A DNA stretch of 41,671 nt from Lachnospiraceae bacterium (GTDB taxonomy: Bacteria; Bacillota; Clostridia; Lachnospirales; Lachnospiraceae). Positions 33,620 to 41,671 of the stretch are shown here, piece by piece; position 1 is the first letter of the stretch, and every line of letters begins with the position of its first letter. Position numbers and translations under genes: made by a program. The notes beneath the pieces were generated by a model. It was not told the origin of the DNA and made no database searches. It saw only the letters and a list, made by a program, of their open reading frames with translations. Where the stretch lies: contig JAFRRM010000031.1 in assembly GCA_017428105.1 (NCBI GenBank), positions 1-41,671 on the forward strand, given 5' to 3'.

Positions 33620-34060
33620 ATGAGTACCGTCACGATCCGGCCCGGCCGCGTGGAAGACGCCCCGGCGCTGCGGAAGATGGAAGTGCAGAATTTTACGGAC
33701 CCCTGGTCCGAAGGGGGGCTGCTCACGGCGCTGTCCAACCCTCTCAGTTACATCCGCATCGCGGAGTCGGACGGCCGCCCGGTAGGCTACCTCATCGCCA
33801 GCCGCGTGCTGGACGAGGGCGAGCTGCTGCGCATCGCCGTGGACCCGGACAGCCGGGTGCGGGGCGTGGGCAAGGCCCTGACGGAGACCATGATGCGCGA
33901 AAACCCCGGCACGAAGGTATGGCGCCTGGACGTGCGGGTGAGCAATTACGGGGCCATCAAGCTGTATGAGTCGCTGGGCTTCAAGCCCGTGGTGCGCCGC
34001 CGGAATTATTACGAGAAACCGATGGAAGACGGCATCATGATGATGCTGGAGATCAAATAA
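33620..34060 (+). CDS. rimI: Ribosomal protein S18 alanine N-acetyltransferase RimI
   Basis: A 146-aa GNAT acetyltransferase. The acetyl-CoA loop lies in the RVRGVGKALTE segment and the RimI C-terminal block reads NYGAIKLYESLGF...RRRNYY. It acetylates the N-terminal Ala of S18 in E. coli; the gene normally sits with tsaB and tsaD, as here. AGGAGG precedes the ATG. Confidence 0.93.
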   Translation: MSTVTIRPGRVEDAPALRKMEVQNFTDPWSEGGLLTALSNPLSYIRIAESDGRPVGYLIASRVLDEGELLRIAVDPDSRVRGVGKALTETMMRENPGTKVWRLDVRVSNYGAIKLYESLGFKPVVRRRNYYEKPMEDGIMMMLEIK

Positions 34061-34084
34061 AGGGGAACCCGAACGGGAAGACTG

Positions 34085-35008
34085 ATGCTGGATGTCTGTC
34101 TGGCCGGGACCGGCGGCATGATGCCGCTGCCGTACCGGCACCTAACCTGCCTGATGCTGCGCCACGAAGGTTCGCAGCTGCTGATCGACTGCGGCGAAGG
34201 GACTCAGATCGCGCTGAAAAAGCGCGGCTGGAGCTTCAACCCGATCGATTATATTTTGTTTACGCATTTTCACGCGGACCACATCAGCGGGCTGATCGGC
34301 CTGCTGCTTTCGATCGGCAATGCGGACCGGACCGATCCGGTGACGCTGGTCGGCCCCCGCGGCCTGCAGAAGGTCGTGGAGAGCCTGCGGATCATCGCGC
34401 CGGAACTGCCGTTCGAACTGGAATTCATGGAACTGGGCGCGGAGCCGGTAGAATATCTCCAGCTGGGCGCGTTCCATATCACGGCGTTCAAGGCGCGCCA
34501 CCGCATCCCGTGCTACGGATACACGGTGGACATCCCGCGGCAGGGGCGCTTCCTGGTGGAGCAGGCGCAGGCGCTGGGCCTGCCCGTGCAGATGTGGGGC
34601 CTGCTGCAGAAGGGACAGACCGTGGAATTCGAAGGGGAGACCTATTTCCCGGAGATGGTGCTCGGCCCGCCCCGCAAGGGCATCCGGGTCAGCTACTGCA
34701 CGGATTCCCGGCCCACGGACAACATCGCGGCCGGCGTGCGCGGCGCGGACCTGTTCATCTGCGAAGGCATGTACGGCGAAAAAGGGTCCGAGCAGCGGGC
34801 TGCGGAGCACAAGCACATGAATTTCGCGGAGGCCGCGGACCTGGCGAAGGAAGCCGGCGTGCACGAGCTGTGGCTGACGCATTTTTCCCCGGCGATGCCG
34901 CGTCCGGAGGACTATCTGGAGACTGCACAGGAAATATTTCCCAATACCAGGGTGGGAAAGGACGGCTTAAGCTGTACACTGAATTTTGAGGACAAAGACG
35001 TTGAGTGA
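34085..35008 (+). CDS. rnz: Ribonuclease Z
   Basis: A 307-aa metallo-beta-lactamase-fold endonuclease that removes the 3' trailer of tRNA precursors. The zinc motif is [11 protein letters not shown], with later His/Asp ligands in [19 protein letters not shown] and WLTHFSP. CCA is not encoded in any of the five tRNA genes in this window, which agrees with 3' processing by RNase Z before CCA addition. It is inserted between rimI and tsaD and overlaps tsaD by 8 nt. Confidence 0.9.
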   Translation: MLDVCLAGTGGMMPLPYRHLTCLMLRHEGSQLLIDCGEGTQIALKKRGWSFNPIDYILFTHFHADHISGLIGLLLSIGNADRTDPVTLVGPRGLQKVVESLRIIAPELPFELEFMELGAEPVEYLQLGAFHITAFKARHRIPCYGYTVDIPRQGRFLVEQAQALGLPVQMWGLLQKGQTVEFEGETYFPEMVLGPPRKGIRVSYCTDSRPTDNIAAGVRGADLFICEGMYGEKGSEQRAAEHKHMNFAEAADLAKEAGVHELWLTHFSPAMPRPEDYLETAQEIFPNTRVGKDGLSCTLNFEDKDVE

Positions 35009-36029
35009 CGCGTTACGCAAGATAAACATACTGGCCATCGAGTCTTCGTGCGATGAGACCGCCGCCGCCGTGGTGACGGACGGCCGTCATATCCGGAGCA
35101 ATATCATCTCGTCCCAGGTCCCGCTGCACACGCTGTACGGCGGCGTGGTGCCGGAGCTGGCTTCGCGCGCCCACATCGAGCGGATCGACGCGGTGGTGCA
35201 GGAGGCGCTGAACGAGGCGGGGATGACGCTGCCGGAGGTGGACGCCGTCGCCGTGACGTACGGACCGGGCCTGGTCGGCGCGCTCCTGGTGGGCGTGGCC
35301 TATGCCAAGGCGCTGGCGTTCGGGCTGAAAAAGCCGCTGATCGGGGTGAACCACATCGAGGGCCACGTGTCCGCGAATTTCCTGGAGCACCCGGATCTGG
35401 AGCCGCCCTTCCTGAGCCTGATCGTGTCCGGCGGCCATACCAATCTGGCTTTCATGAAGGACTACGGTGTATTTGAGATCCTCGGCCGCACGCGGGACGA
35501 CGCCGCGGGCGAAGCGTTCGACAAAGTGGCGCGTGCGATCGGGCTGGGCTATCCCGGCGGGCCGAAGATCGAAAAGGCCGCGCGGGAAGGCGACCCGGAG
35601 GCCATTCATTTTCCCCGCGGGAAAGTGGACGAAGCGCCGTACGACTTCACGTTCAGCGGCATGAAATCCGCGGTCCTGAATTATCTGAACCACGCGGAGA
35701 TGACGGGAGAGACCGTCTCGCAGGCCGACGTCGCCGCCTCCTTCCAGGCGGCCGTCGTGGACGTCCTGGTGAGCCGCGCGATGCATGCCGCGCCAGAACT
35801 GCACCAGGATAAACTCGTCCTGGCCGGCGGCGTCGCCGCCAACGACGCTTTGCGCACTGCCCTCGCGGACGCCTGCGCCAAAGCCGGCATCGCCCTGTAC
35901 GCGCCGTCCCTCATCCTCTGCACCGACAACGCCGCCATGATCGGCGCCGCCGCCTATTTCCGTTACCGCCGCGGCGAACGCGCCGGCTGGGACCTGAACG
36001 CGGTCCCTTACCTCGAACTTCAGACGTGA
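35001..36029 (+). CDS. tsaD: tRNA N6-threonylcarbamoyladenosine transferase TsaD
   Basis: A 342-aa ASKHA-fold enzyme that transfers threonylcarbamoyl to A37 of ANN-decoding tRNAs. [15 protein letters not shown] is at the N-terminus, the metal-binding HIEGH motif is near 114-118, and [13 protein letters not shown] (here TFSGMKSAV) and GGVAAND blocks are conserved. I place the start at the TTG at 35001 (GAGGA eight bases upstream); another TTG five codons earlier is possible but has no such site. The start lies inside the end of rnz. Confidence 0.94.
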   Translation: MSDALRKINILAIESSCDETAAAVVTDGRHIRSNIISSQVPLHTLYGGVVPELASRAHIERIDAVVQEALNEAGMTLPEVDAVAVTYGPGLVGALLVGVAYAKALAFGLKKPLIGVNHIEGHVSANFLEHPDLEPPFLSLIVSGGHTNLAFMKDYGVFEILGRTRDDAAGEAFDKVARAIGLGYPGGPKIEKAAREGDPEAIHFPRGKVDEAPYDFTFSGMKSAVLNYLNHAEMTGETVSQADVAASFQAAVVDVLVSRAMHAAPELHQDKLVLAGGVAANDALRTALADACAKAGIALYAPSLILCTDNAAMIGAAAYFRYRRGERAGWDLNAVPYLELQT

Positions 36030-36078
36030 CAGGGGTTCTGACAAAGGAACCGTCCCCCTGTCAGATCGTCAGATCGTC
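36027..36078. repeat. REP-like palindrome downstream of tsaD
   Basis: TGACAGGGG/CCCCTGTCA (36027-36035 with 36055-36063) encloses an inner GTTC/GAAC pair and a 4-nt bulge (CGTC), followed by two copies of CAGATCGT. The core GACAAAGGAACCGTCCCCCTG resembles a widespread Firmicute palindromic intergenic repeat that I associate with IS200/REP-type transposases. The hairpin starts at the tsaD stop codon itself and may also act as a 3' end. Confidence 0.5.
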
Positions 36079-36098
36079 ACATTTTGCCGGGGCGGCGG

Positions 36099-36127
36099 TT
36101 GCCCCGGCACACGATTCGTGATATAAT
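36099..36127 (+). promoter_or_regulatory. Promoter of yjjI-yjjW
   Basis: TTGCCC (36099-36104) and consensus TATAAT (36122-36127) are 17 bp apart. The leader is about 80 nt. Confidence 0.7.
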
Positions 36128-36214
36128 TATTCTGTTGTGAACTTGATTTATACAGATGAGAGCTGTTTATCTGTTTTTCCGGTAGCCTGCCTGCCGCCGA
36201 TGAAAGGAGCCGCC

Positions 36215-37735
36215 ATGAGTGCCGCACTCGATATCATTCAGGATCCGACCCTGACTTACCACCAGGAACTGCTCGCGCTGGCCCGTCTGGGCGAAAGCAC
36301 GGACGATTCCCTGCGCTACAGCGACGAATACTACAAGGCCAAGGACAGCCGCGCGCTGTGCGACCTGAACGAAGGCGTCATGCCGTACCGTCCCCGCTAC
36401 ATCTGCCCGGATTATTCGCTGCTGTTCACGAAGGGCTGCGCGTTCCTGGAACTGGATCCGCCGCAGGATCTGGCGGAAGCCCTGAACTCCCTGATGATCC
36501 TGTATCATCACGTCCCCTCCATCACGTCTTTCCCGGTGTATCTGGGCGATCTGGACGCGCTGCTGGAGCCGTTCGTGCTGAAGGAAGACCGCGCGTATGC
36601 GAAAAAGCTGCTCGGCCTGTTCCTTAAGCAGATCGATAAGACGCTGACCGACTCCTTCGTCCATGCGGACATCGGCCCTGGGGCTTCCGTGACCGGCGAG
36701 CTGCTGATGGAACTGACCGAGGAGATGCAGCTGGCCATTCCGAACCTGACTCTGAAATACGACCCGGCGGTCACGCCGGAGGATTTCGCGTTAAAGGCCG
36801 TGAACTGCATGCTGAAGACCGCCAAGCCCTCCTTCGCCAACCACGGCATGTTCGTGAAGGAGTGGGGCGAAAAATACGCCATCGCGTCCTGCTACAACGG
36901 CCTGATGCAGGCCGGCGGCGGCTATACCCTGCCCCGCCTGCGCCTGTACGAGTGCTCGCTGGCGGCGAAGAGCGTAGAGGATTTCCTGGACCGCGTGCTG
37001 CCGTATTACGCGGACCTGCAGTTCGAATACATGGACAAGCGCGTGAAATTCATCGTGGAGGAATCCAGCTTCTTCAAGACCAATTTCCTGGTCACGGAAG
37101 GTTTTGTGAAGCGCGAGAATTTCACCGGCATGTTCGGCCTGGTGGGCCTGGCGGAATGCTGCAACCACCTGCTGGGCATCGAGGACCCGAAAAAGGGCTT
37201 CGGTCTGAACGACGAAGCCACCGCGCTGGGCCGCCGCATCATGGACCGTCTGAGCGAGCTGGTGGAGGCGCATGAAGCGCCGTACTGCGAATCCACGGGG
37301 CACCGCTACCGCCTGCACGCGCAGGTCGGCATCGATTCCGACGGCCGCGAGGACGCGCCCGGCACCCGCATCCCGATCGGCGCGGAGCCGGCCATGCTGG
37401 ACCAACTGGCGGTGAATGAGCAGTTCCACCCCTATTTTCCGACCGGCACGGGCGACATCTTCAAATTCGAAGAGACCTGGATGAAGACGCCGGAAGCGGT
37501 GCTGCCCATCATCAAGGGCAGTCTGGCGCGCGGCCTGCGCTATTTCAGCGGATACCTGGAAAACAACGACGTCGTGCGCGTCACCGGCTACCTGGTGAAG
37601 CGTTCGGAGATCGACAAGCTGACCGCCGGCAGGCAATCCCTCAACAACGTGACTGTGTTCGGCAAGGGCGCCAAGGATTTCGGCGGCGCGCTGGACAGAA
37701 GAGTGCAGAAACAGGATGAAAACAGGGATCATTAA
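36215..37735 (+). CDS. yjjI: YjjI-family glycyl radical enzyme
   Basis: A 506-aa glycyl radical enzyme of the small YjjI group, more compact than pyruvate formate-lyase. The glycyl radical loop RVTGY with Gly458 lies about 50 residues from the C-terminus, and the likely thiyl cysteine is Cys226 in IASCYNGL. It needs the radical SAM activase encoded directly downstream with a 20-nt overlap. The reaction is not known to me, so no substrate is assigned. The start is fixed by AAAGGAG six bases before the ATG. Glycyl radicals are destroyed by oxygen, which supports an anaerobic host. Confidence 0.88.
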   Translation: MSAALDIIQDPTLTYHQELLALARLGESTDDSLRYSDEYYKAKDSRALCDLNEGVMPYRPRYICPDYSLLFTKGCAFLELDPPQDLAEALNSLMILYHHVPSITSFPVYLGDLDALLEPFVLKEDRAYAKKLLGLFLKQIDKTLTDSFVHADIGPGASVTGELLMELTEEMQLAIPNLTLKYDPAVTPEDFALKAVNCMLKTAKPSFANHGMFVKEWGEKYAIASCYNGLMQAGGGYTLPRLRLYECSLAAKSVEDFLDRVLPYYADLQFEYMDKRVKFIVEESSFFKTNFLVTEGFVKRENFTGMFGLVGLAECCNHLLGIEDPKKGFGLNDEATALGRRIMDRLSELVEAHEAPYCESTGHRYRLHAQVGIDSDGREDAPGTRIPIGAEPAMLDQLAVNEQFHPYFPTGTGDIFKFEETWMKTPEAVLPIIKGSLARGLRYFSGYLENNDVVRVTGYLVKRSEIDKLTAGRQSLNNVTVFGKGAKDFGGALDRRVQKQDENRDH

Positions 37736-38633
37736 CAAAATCATCGCGTTTTCCAACGTAGACGGCCCCGGCAACCGGACGGCCGTCTTTTTCCAGGGCT
37801 GCAATTTACATTGCCTGTTCTGCCACAACCCGGAGACGATCCACCGGTGCGTGGGCTGCGGCCTGTGTGTGGAGAAATGCCCGCAGTGGGCGCTGAAGAG
37901 GAATGAGGCGGCCGGCAGCCGCCCGGTGGAGGCCGGCAAAACCGCAGGAATGGCCGGCGGCCGCCCGGATGAAACGGCCCCTGTCCCTCCGATCCTCTGG
38001 ACCCCTTCCCTCTGCGTCGACTGTGACACCTGTATCAAGACCTGCCCGCATCTTGCCTCCCCCAAAGTCCAGTACATGACCGCGGAAGCCCTGCGCGATA
38101 AGATCCGCCGCACGGCCCCGTACATCAACGGCGTCAGCTTTTCCGGCGGCGAGTGCACGCAGCAGCGCGATTTTCTGATGGAGGTCATTCCTCTGATCCG
38201 CGAACTGGGCCTGGGCGTTTTGCTGGACTCCAACGGGACGTACGATTTTGAGCAGGATCCGGAACTGCTGCGCATCATCGATGGCGTCATGCTGGACATC
38301 AAAGCCGCCGATCCGGCCTTCTGCCGCACTCTCACCGGCGCCGGCCCGGAACTGCCCTTCCGCAACCTGGATTTTCTGCAGCGCGCCGGCAAACTCGAAG
38401 AGGTCCGCACCGTCCTTTTCCCGCACCACCCGGAGCAGAACGAAGCCACCGTCCGCGCCGCGGCCTCCCGCCTGCGTCCGGACGTGCGCTATAAGCTTCT
38501 CCGCTATCGTCCCTTCGGCGTCCGGCAGGAGGGCCTGGACTTTCTGGGCGGCGAGATCACGCCGGAAGCGGAAGGGGAACACCTGGCGGCCCTCGCCCGC
38601 TCGCTTGGCGCGGAAAACAGCGTGACGGTATAG
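37716..38633 (+). CDS. yjjW: YjjW-family glycyl radical enzyme activase
   Basis: A 305-aa radical SAM protein. The SAM-cluster motif CNLHCLFC follows FFQGCN. Two ferredoxin-like Fe-S motifs follow, CVGCGLCVEKCP (about 46-57) and CVDCDTCIKTCP (about 99-110), the auxiliary cluster domain of GRE activases. The segment between them (about 62-95) is Ala/Gly/Pro-rich and looks like an expanded linker. SFSGGECTQQ is the SAM-binding GGE motif. It would install the radical on Gly458 of YjjI. Its start lies inside yjjI. Confidence 0.9.
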   Translation: MKTGIINKIIAFSNVDGPGNRTAVFFQGCNLHCLFCHNPETIHRCVGCGLCVEKCPQWALKRNEAAGSRPVEAGKTAGMAGGRPDETAPVPPILWTPSLCVDCDTCIKTCPHLASPKVQYMTAEALRDKIRRTAPYINGVSFSGGECTQQRDFLMEVIPLIRELGLGVLLDSNGTYDFEQDPELLRIIDGVMLDIKAADPAFCRTLTGAGPELPFRNLDFLQRAGKLEEVRTVLFPHHPEQNEATVRAAASRLRPDVRYKLLRYRPFGVRQEGLDFLGGEITPEAEGEHLAALARSLGAENSVTV

Positions 38634-38634
38634 C

Positions 38635-38667
38635 TCTAATCCTGTTCTAATCTTCCGGCGCTATGAT
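38635..38667 (+). promoter_or_regulatory. Direct-repeat operator and promoter of the two-component operon
   Basis: TCTAATC at 38635-38641 and again at 38646-38652 (11-bp period) is followed after 9 bp by TATGAT (38662-38667). The repeats occupy the -35 region, the usual place for an OmpR-family activator site. The same layout recurs at 40813-40845. Confidence 0.6.
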
Positions 38668-38712
38668 TAAGGAAGAGGGCGGTCTGGCCGCCGCCCGTTT
38701 CAGGAGGCTGCC

Positions 38713-39405
38713 ATGAGATTGTTGTTTGCTGAAGATGAAGAGGACCTGAACCGGATCCTGACCGCGAAACTGAAAGAAGAGGGGTACAGCGTGGATTCCT
38801 GCCTGAACGGGCGGGATGCGTTGGACTGCCTGGAAGCCGCGCCGTACGACGGGGCGGTCCTGGACGTCATGATGCCGAGCCTGGACGGATTCGCCCTGCT
38901 CAAGCGGATGCGGGAGAAGGGGATCCGTACCCCGGTCCTGTTCCTGACTGCCCGGGATTCTACGGAGGACAAGGTCCGGGGCCTGGACCTGGGCGCCGCG
39001 GACTATATGGTCAAGCCGTTTTCCCTGGCCGAGCTGATGGCGCGGGTCAGGGCCCTGACGCGCCAGTCGGCCGGCGTATCCAGCAGTACGCTGACAGCGG
39101 CGGATCTGACGCTCGACACCGCATCGCACCGTGTCACGCGGGCAGGAAAACTCATCGACCTTTCCGCCAAAGAATACGCCCTGCTGTCCTACATGCTCCA
39201 TCATAAGAACAGCGTGCTGACCAGACAGCAGATCGAGGACCATATCTGGAATTTCGATTATGAGGGCGGAACGAACGTGGTGGACGTCTATATCAGCTAT
39301 CTGAGGAAAAAGATCGACGACGGCCATCCGGCCCGGCTGATCCGCACCGTGCGCGGCATCGGGTACCGGCTGAGCGACGAAGCGCCGGAAGGGGGATCGC
39401 CGTGA
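38713..39405 (+). CDS. OmpR/PhoB-family response regulator
   Basis: A 230-aa regulator with a receiver domain (about 1-118), phospho-acceptor Asp51 in VLDVMMP, the acidic DEED cluster near residues 7-10, and Lys in MVKPFS. The C-terminal winged-helix DNA-binding domain (about 128-225) contains EYALLSYML and GTNVVDVYISYLRKK. AGGAGG lies upstream of the ATG. It overlaps the histidine kinase gene by 4 nt. It is probably autoregulated through the TCTAATC repeats in its promoter (inference). Confidence 0.94.
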   Translation: MRLLFAEDEEDLNRILTAKLKEEGYSVDSCLNGRDALDCLEAAPYDGAVLDVMMPSLDGFALLKRMREKGIRTPVLFLTARDSTEDKVRGLDLGAADYMVKPFSLAELMARVRALTRQSAGVSSSTLTAADLTLDTASHRVTRAGKLIDLSAKEYALLSYMLHHKNSVLTRQQIEDHIWNFDYEGGTNVVDVYISYLRKKIDDGHPARLIRTVRGIGYRLSDEAPEGGSP

Positions 39406-40817
39406 AAAAAGGGCGCAGTATCCGCTTTAAGACAGCCCTCTGGTCTACGGCCGTCCTGGTGCTGACGGTGGGGCTGTCCTTTCTGGCCGTCCGCTTTGCC
39501 AGCGGACTGGTCCTGCTCGGCATCAACCGGGACGTCCTGCTTGACGCCGTGGAGAAAAACGTCCGGATGATCCGGTTTAATGAGTCGCGGGAAAGACCCG
39601 CGGCCAATTTTTATCTGGAATACGCGACCGGATACCTGGAGATCGACGAAGATTTTCTGAATGAAATGGGCGGCGTCACCGCCGCGCTGTATGACGCGGA
39701 CGGCACGCTGCTGTACGGGGAAGACCCGCTGGCGCGCCGTGCGGACAGGCTTCCGTTCGGGGAGACCCGGATCCATGAAATGAAGAGCGGCGGTGAGACC
39801 TTTATCCTGTACGACCGGCGGATCGAACTGGCGCAGGCCGGTAACCTGTGGCTCAGAGGCATGGTTTCGGAGACCGCGTCCCTGGCGCCGCTTTCCGCCA
39901 TCACCCGCCTGTCCCTGGTCCTTCTGCCCATCCTGATCCTGCTGGCGGTCCTGCTGCTGCATTTTGTGACGGACCGCATGCTCTCGCCGCTGAAAAAAGT
40001 GGAAGAAACGGCGCGTGATATCGCCGCCGGAGACAGGCTGGACCGGCGGATCGAGGGCGTTGGCGGACGGGATGAGGTAGGGCAGCTGGCCGGAACCTTC
40101 AATCAGATGATGGACCGGCTGGAGGAATCGTTTGAACGAGAGCGGCGCTTTACTTCCGATGCGTCGCACGAGCTCCGCACGCCGGCCTCCGTGATCATGG
40201 CGCAGACGGAATATACGCTGGAGAAGGAACGCAGCGCGGCGGAATACCGGGAAGCGCTGGAGGTGGTGGCGCGCCAGGGAAAGCGCATGAGCGCCCTGAT
40301 CAATGACATGCTGGATTATTCCCGCATGGACCTGTCCGCGGAACGGTATCCGCTGGCGCCGCTCGACCTGTCGGCGCTGGTGCGGGAAACGGCCGGCGCG
40401 CTGGCTCCGGTGGGAGAAAGTCCGCGGGAATACCGGTCGGAGATCGAAGATGGGCTGTATGCGGAGGGCAATGAAGGCCTGCTGACACAGCTTCTGCAGA
40501 ATCTGATCAGCAACGCCTACCGTTACGGGGATCCCGCGGGGCGGATCACGGTCCGCCTGAAAAAAGAGGCCGGCCGGCCGGTCCTTTCCGTAGAGGACGA
40601 CGGTCCCGGGATCCCGAAGGAAGAACAGGAAAAAATCTTTGAACGGTTTTACCGCGGCGACGCTTCGCGCAGCGTGCAGGGCACGGGACTGGGCCTGGCG
40701 CTCGTGAAAAAGATCGCGGAGATCCACGGGGCTGCGGTCGAACTGGAGAGTGAAATGGGGAAGGGAAGCTGCTTCCGGATCATTTTCCCGGTTTTTGAAA
40801 AAAAATCCGCCTTCTAA
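39402..40817 (+). CDS. Sensor histidine kinase
   Basis: A 471-aa membrane kinase, GTG start, partner of the preceding regulator. TM1 spans about 10-33, an extracellular sensor about 35-165, TM2 about 168-190, and HAMP about 190-245. The HisKA domain has His256 in SDASHELRTP, and HATPase_c has the N box LLQNLISNAYRYGD, G1 DDGPGIP and G2 GTGLGLAL. The signal is unknown. The gene ends 80 bases before the PepSY gene that carries the same operator-like repeats. Confidence 0.94.
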   Translation: MKKGRSIRFKTALWSTAVLVLTVGLSFLAVRFASGLVLLGINRDVLLDAVEKNVRMIRFNESRERPAANFYLEYATGYLEIDEDFLNEMGGVTAALYDADGTLLYGEDPLARRADRLPFGETRIHEMKSGGETFILYDRRIELAQAGNLWLRGMVSETASLAPLSAITRLSLVLLPILILLAVLLLHFVTDRMLSPLKKVEETARDIAAGDRLDRRIEGVGGRDEVGQLAGTFNQMMDRLEESFERERRFTSDASHELRTPASVIMAQTEYTLEKERSAAEYREALEVVARQGKRMSALINDMLDYSRMDLSAERYPLAPLDLSALVRETAGALAPVGESPREYRSEIEDGLYAEGNEGLLTQLLQNLISNAYRYGDPAGRITVRLKKEAGRPVLSVEDDGPGIPKEEQEKIFERFYRGDASRSVQGTGLGLALVKKIAEIHGAAVELESEMGKGSCFRIIFPVFEKKSAF

Positions 40818-40845
40818 TCATCCTTTAATCCTGACGGGGCATAAT
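40813..40845 (+). promoter_or_regulatory. Direct-repeat operator and promoter of the PepSY gene
   Basis: TCTAATC (40813-40819) and TTTAATC (40824-40830), 11-bp period, followed after 9 bp by CATAAT (40840-40845). Spacing is identical to that at 38635-38667. It begins within the last codons of the histidine kinase gene. Confidence 0.6.
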
Positions 40846-40896
40846 GAAGCCGCAACAGGAAAAAAACAGATCAGGATAAAAGGAGGAAACCAGATC

Positions 40897-41671
40897 ATGA
40901 AGAAGACATCATTGCTCATCCTTGCGCTGGCCGGTGCGCTGGTCCTGGGCGGGGGCGGCGTGTTTGCCGCCGGACAGATCGCCCGCAGCAGCGCCATCAG
41001 TGAAAAGAACGCGCTGAATTTCGCATATGTGGACGCCGGCATCCTGCCGGAGGAAGCGGAAACCGTCAGTACAAAGTTCGATTTTGAAAAAGGACGCTTC
41101 GTCTATGAGATCGCGTTTACGGCCGGCGGGACCCGTTATGCGTACACGCTGGACTCCGGGACAGGCGCCGTGCTCGGGAAGGAAACGGAACTGATCGTGC
41201 TGCCGGGCGGGACGCCGGAGCAGCCGGAGATCCCGCTCACGGAACTGGCGGAAACGGAGCCGGCCGCTCCGGAGATGATCAGCACGGAACAGGCCATGAG
41301 CATCGCGCTGGAGGACGCCGGCCGCAGCGCCTCCGAAGTGGTCTTCACGAAGGCAAAGCAGGAGAAGGAAGACGGCCGCCAGATCTACGATATAGAATTC
41401 ATCGCGGCAGGCGAAATGGAGTATGAATACGAGATCGACGCGTACACCGGGGCCATTCTGGAGAAGGACAGTGAATCCCTGCGGCCCGTAACGGAGCCGA
41501 CGCAGCCTGTTCCTACGGAGCCTGTGCCTACGGAACCGGAGCCGACGCAGCCGGTGCCGACCGAGCCTGTACCTACGGAACCCGTGCCGACGCAGCCGGT
41601 CCCCACACAGCCCGTTCCCACCGAACCCGTCCCTACGCAGCCCACGGCCCCTGAAATGATCGGCCTGGAGA
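40897..41671 (+). CDS. Exported PepSY-domain protein, 3' end cut by the window
   Basis: At least 258 residues, open to the window edge. A signal peptide or anchor spans about 1-27 (LLILALAGALVLGGGGVFAAG). A first PepSY domain (about 32-90) ends in YTLDSGTGAVLGKE, and a second (about 126-192) ends in YEIDAYTGAILEKD. A linker of about 50 residues of PVPTEP/PVPTQP repeats (about 197-250) follows, and a new block starts APEMIGLE like the start of another PepSY repeat. AAAGGAGG lies 11 bases before the ATG. Its promoter shares the operator-like repeats of the neighbouring two-component system, so it is the likeliest target. Role: PepSY domains often inhibit proteases or sense the envelope (family knowledge); here unproven. 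Confidence 0.85.
   Translation, partial: MKKTSLLILALAGALVLGGGGVFAAGQIARSSAISEKNALNFAYVDAGILPEEAETVSTKFDFEKGRFVYEIAFTAGGTRYAYTLDSGTGAVLGKETELIVLPGGTPEQPEIPLTELAETEPAAPEMISTEQAMSIALEDAGRSASEVVFTKAKQEKEDGRQIYDIEFIAAGEMEYEYEIDAYTGAILEKDSESLRPVTEPTQPVPTEPVPTEPEPTQPVPTEPVPTEPVPTQPVPTQPVPTEPVPTQPTAPEMIGLE

Noticed and set aside
36030..36100. Intrinsic terminator at the end of tsaD
   Set aside because: The hairpin is strong but has no T-run; recorded as a REP-like repeat instead.

Overview
The window is a 41.7 kb chromosomal segment of a GC-rich, low-redundancy Firmicute, most likely a member of Clostridia. The evidence is gene content and order: fmt-rsmB-rlmN-stp-prkC-rsgA-rpe, gdpP-rplI-dnaB, tsaE-tsaB-rimI-...-tsaD, a PASTA-domain Ser/Thr kinase, long-form HPF, RibU-type ECF S-component, TrkAH and a glycyl-radical enzyme pair typical of anaerobes. 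Shine-Dalgarno sites are strong, sigma-A-like promoters are recognisable, and several genes start with GTG or TTG. I cannot name a genus.

Layout. 1-360: tRNA-Asn, tRNA-Glu and tRNA-Cys with a terminator. 480-2125: a zinc-ribbon/one-TM/beta-propeller protein. 2270-7700 (minus strand): archaeal-type aspS, trkH, trkA and a Cof-type HAD phosphatase, then a cold-shock gene. 8080-13235 (plus): tmcAL, then gdpP-rplI-dnaB from its own promoter. 13300-23375: a long, tightly packed translation/cell-wall-signalling operon, fmt-rsmB-rlmN-stp-prkC-rsgA-rpe-(foldase-like lipoprotein)-ung. 23400-25650: a short accessory patch between tRNA-Ser(GGA) and a second tRNA-Asn. It holds a 356-bp element with terminal inverted repeats that copy the tRNA-Ser 3' end, an XRE-domain membrane protein, a possible 57-aa ORF and a zinc-ribbon ORF. 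25800-30660: secreted NlpC/P60 hydrolase, hpf and a VanW/PASTA surface protein. 30820-36030: nucleotidyltransferase, ribU, and the t6A set tsaE-tsaB-rimI-rnz-tsaD. 36100-38635: yjjI-yjjW, a glycyl-radical enzyme and its activase. 38640-end: two-component system and a PepSY surface protein cut by the window edge.

How the genes work together. Three themes recur. The first is cell-envelope sensing: PrkC and Stp, the VanW-PASTA protein, the NlpC/P60 hydrolase and the PepSY protein; three of these carry Pro-Thr-Glu linkers, and the kinase and VanW protein end in nearly the same PASTA module. The second is potassium/c-di-AMP physiology (TrkAH, GdpP). The third is tRNA biology (four kinds of tRNA gene, AspRS, TmcAL, Fmt, t6A synthesis, RNase Z).

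The most interesting unlabelled signals are: (i) a pair of 11-bp-period direct repeats with the same geometry in front of both the two-component operon and the PepSY gene; (ii) the tRNA-Ser-derived inverted-repeat element; (iii) the shared linker-PASTA module; and (iv) the YjjI/YjjW system, whose substrate is unknown to me. I did not find CRISPR, phage, transposase or toxin-antitoxin genes.
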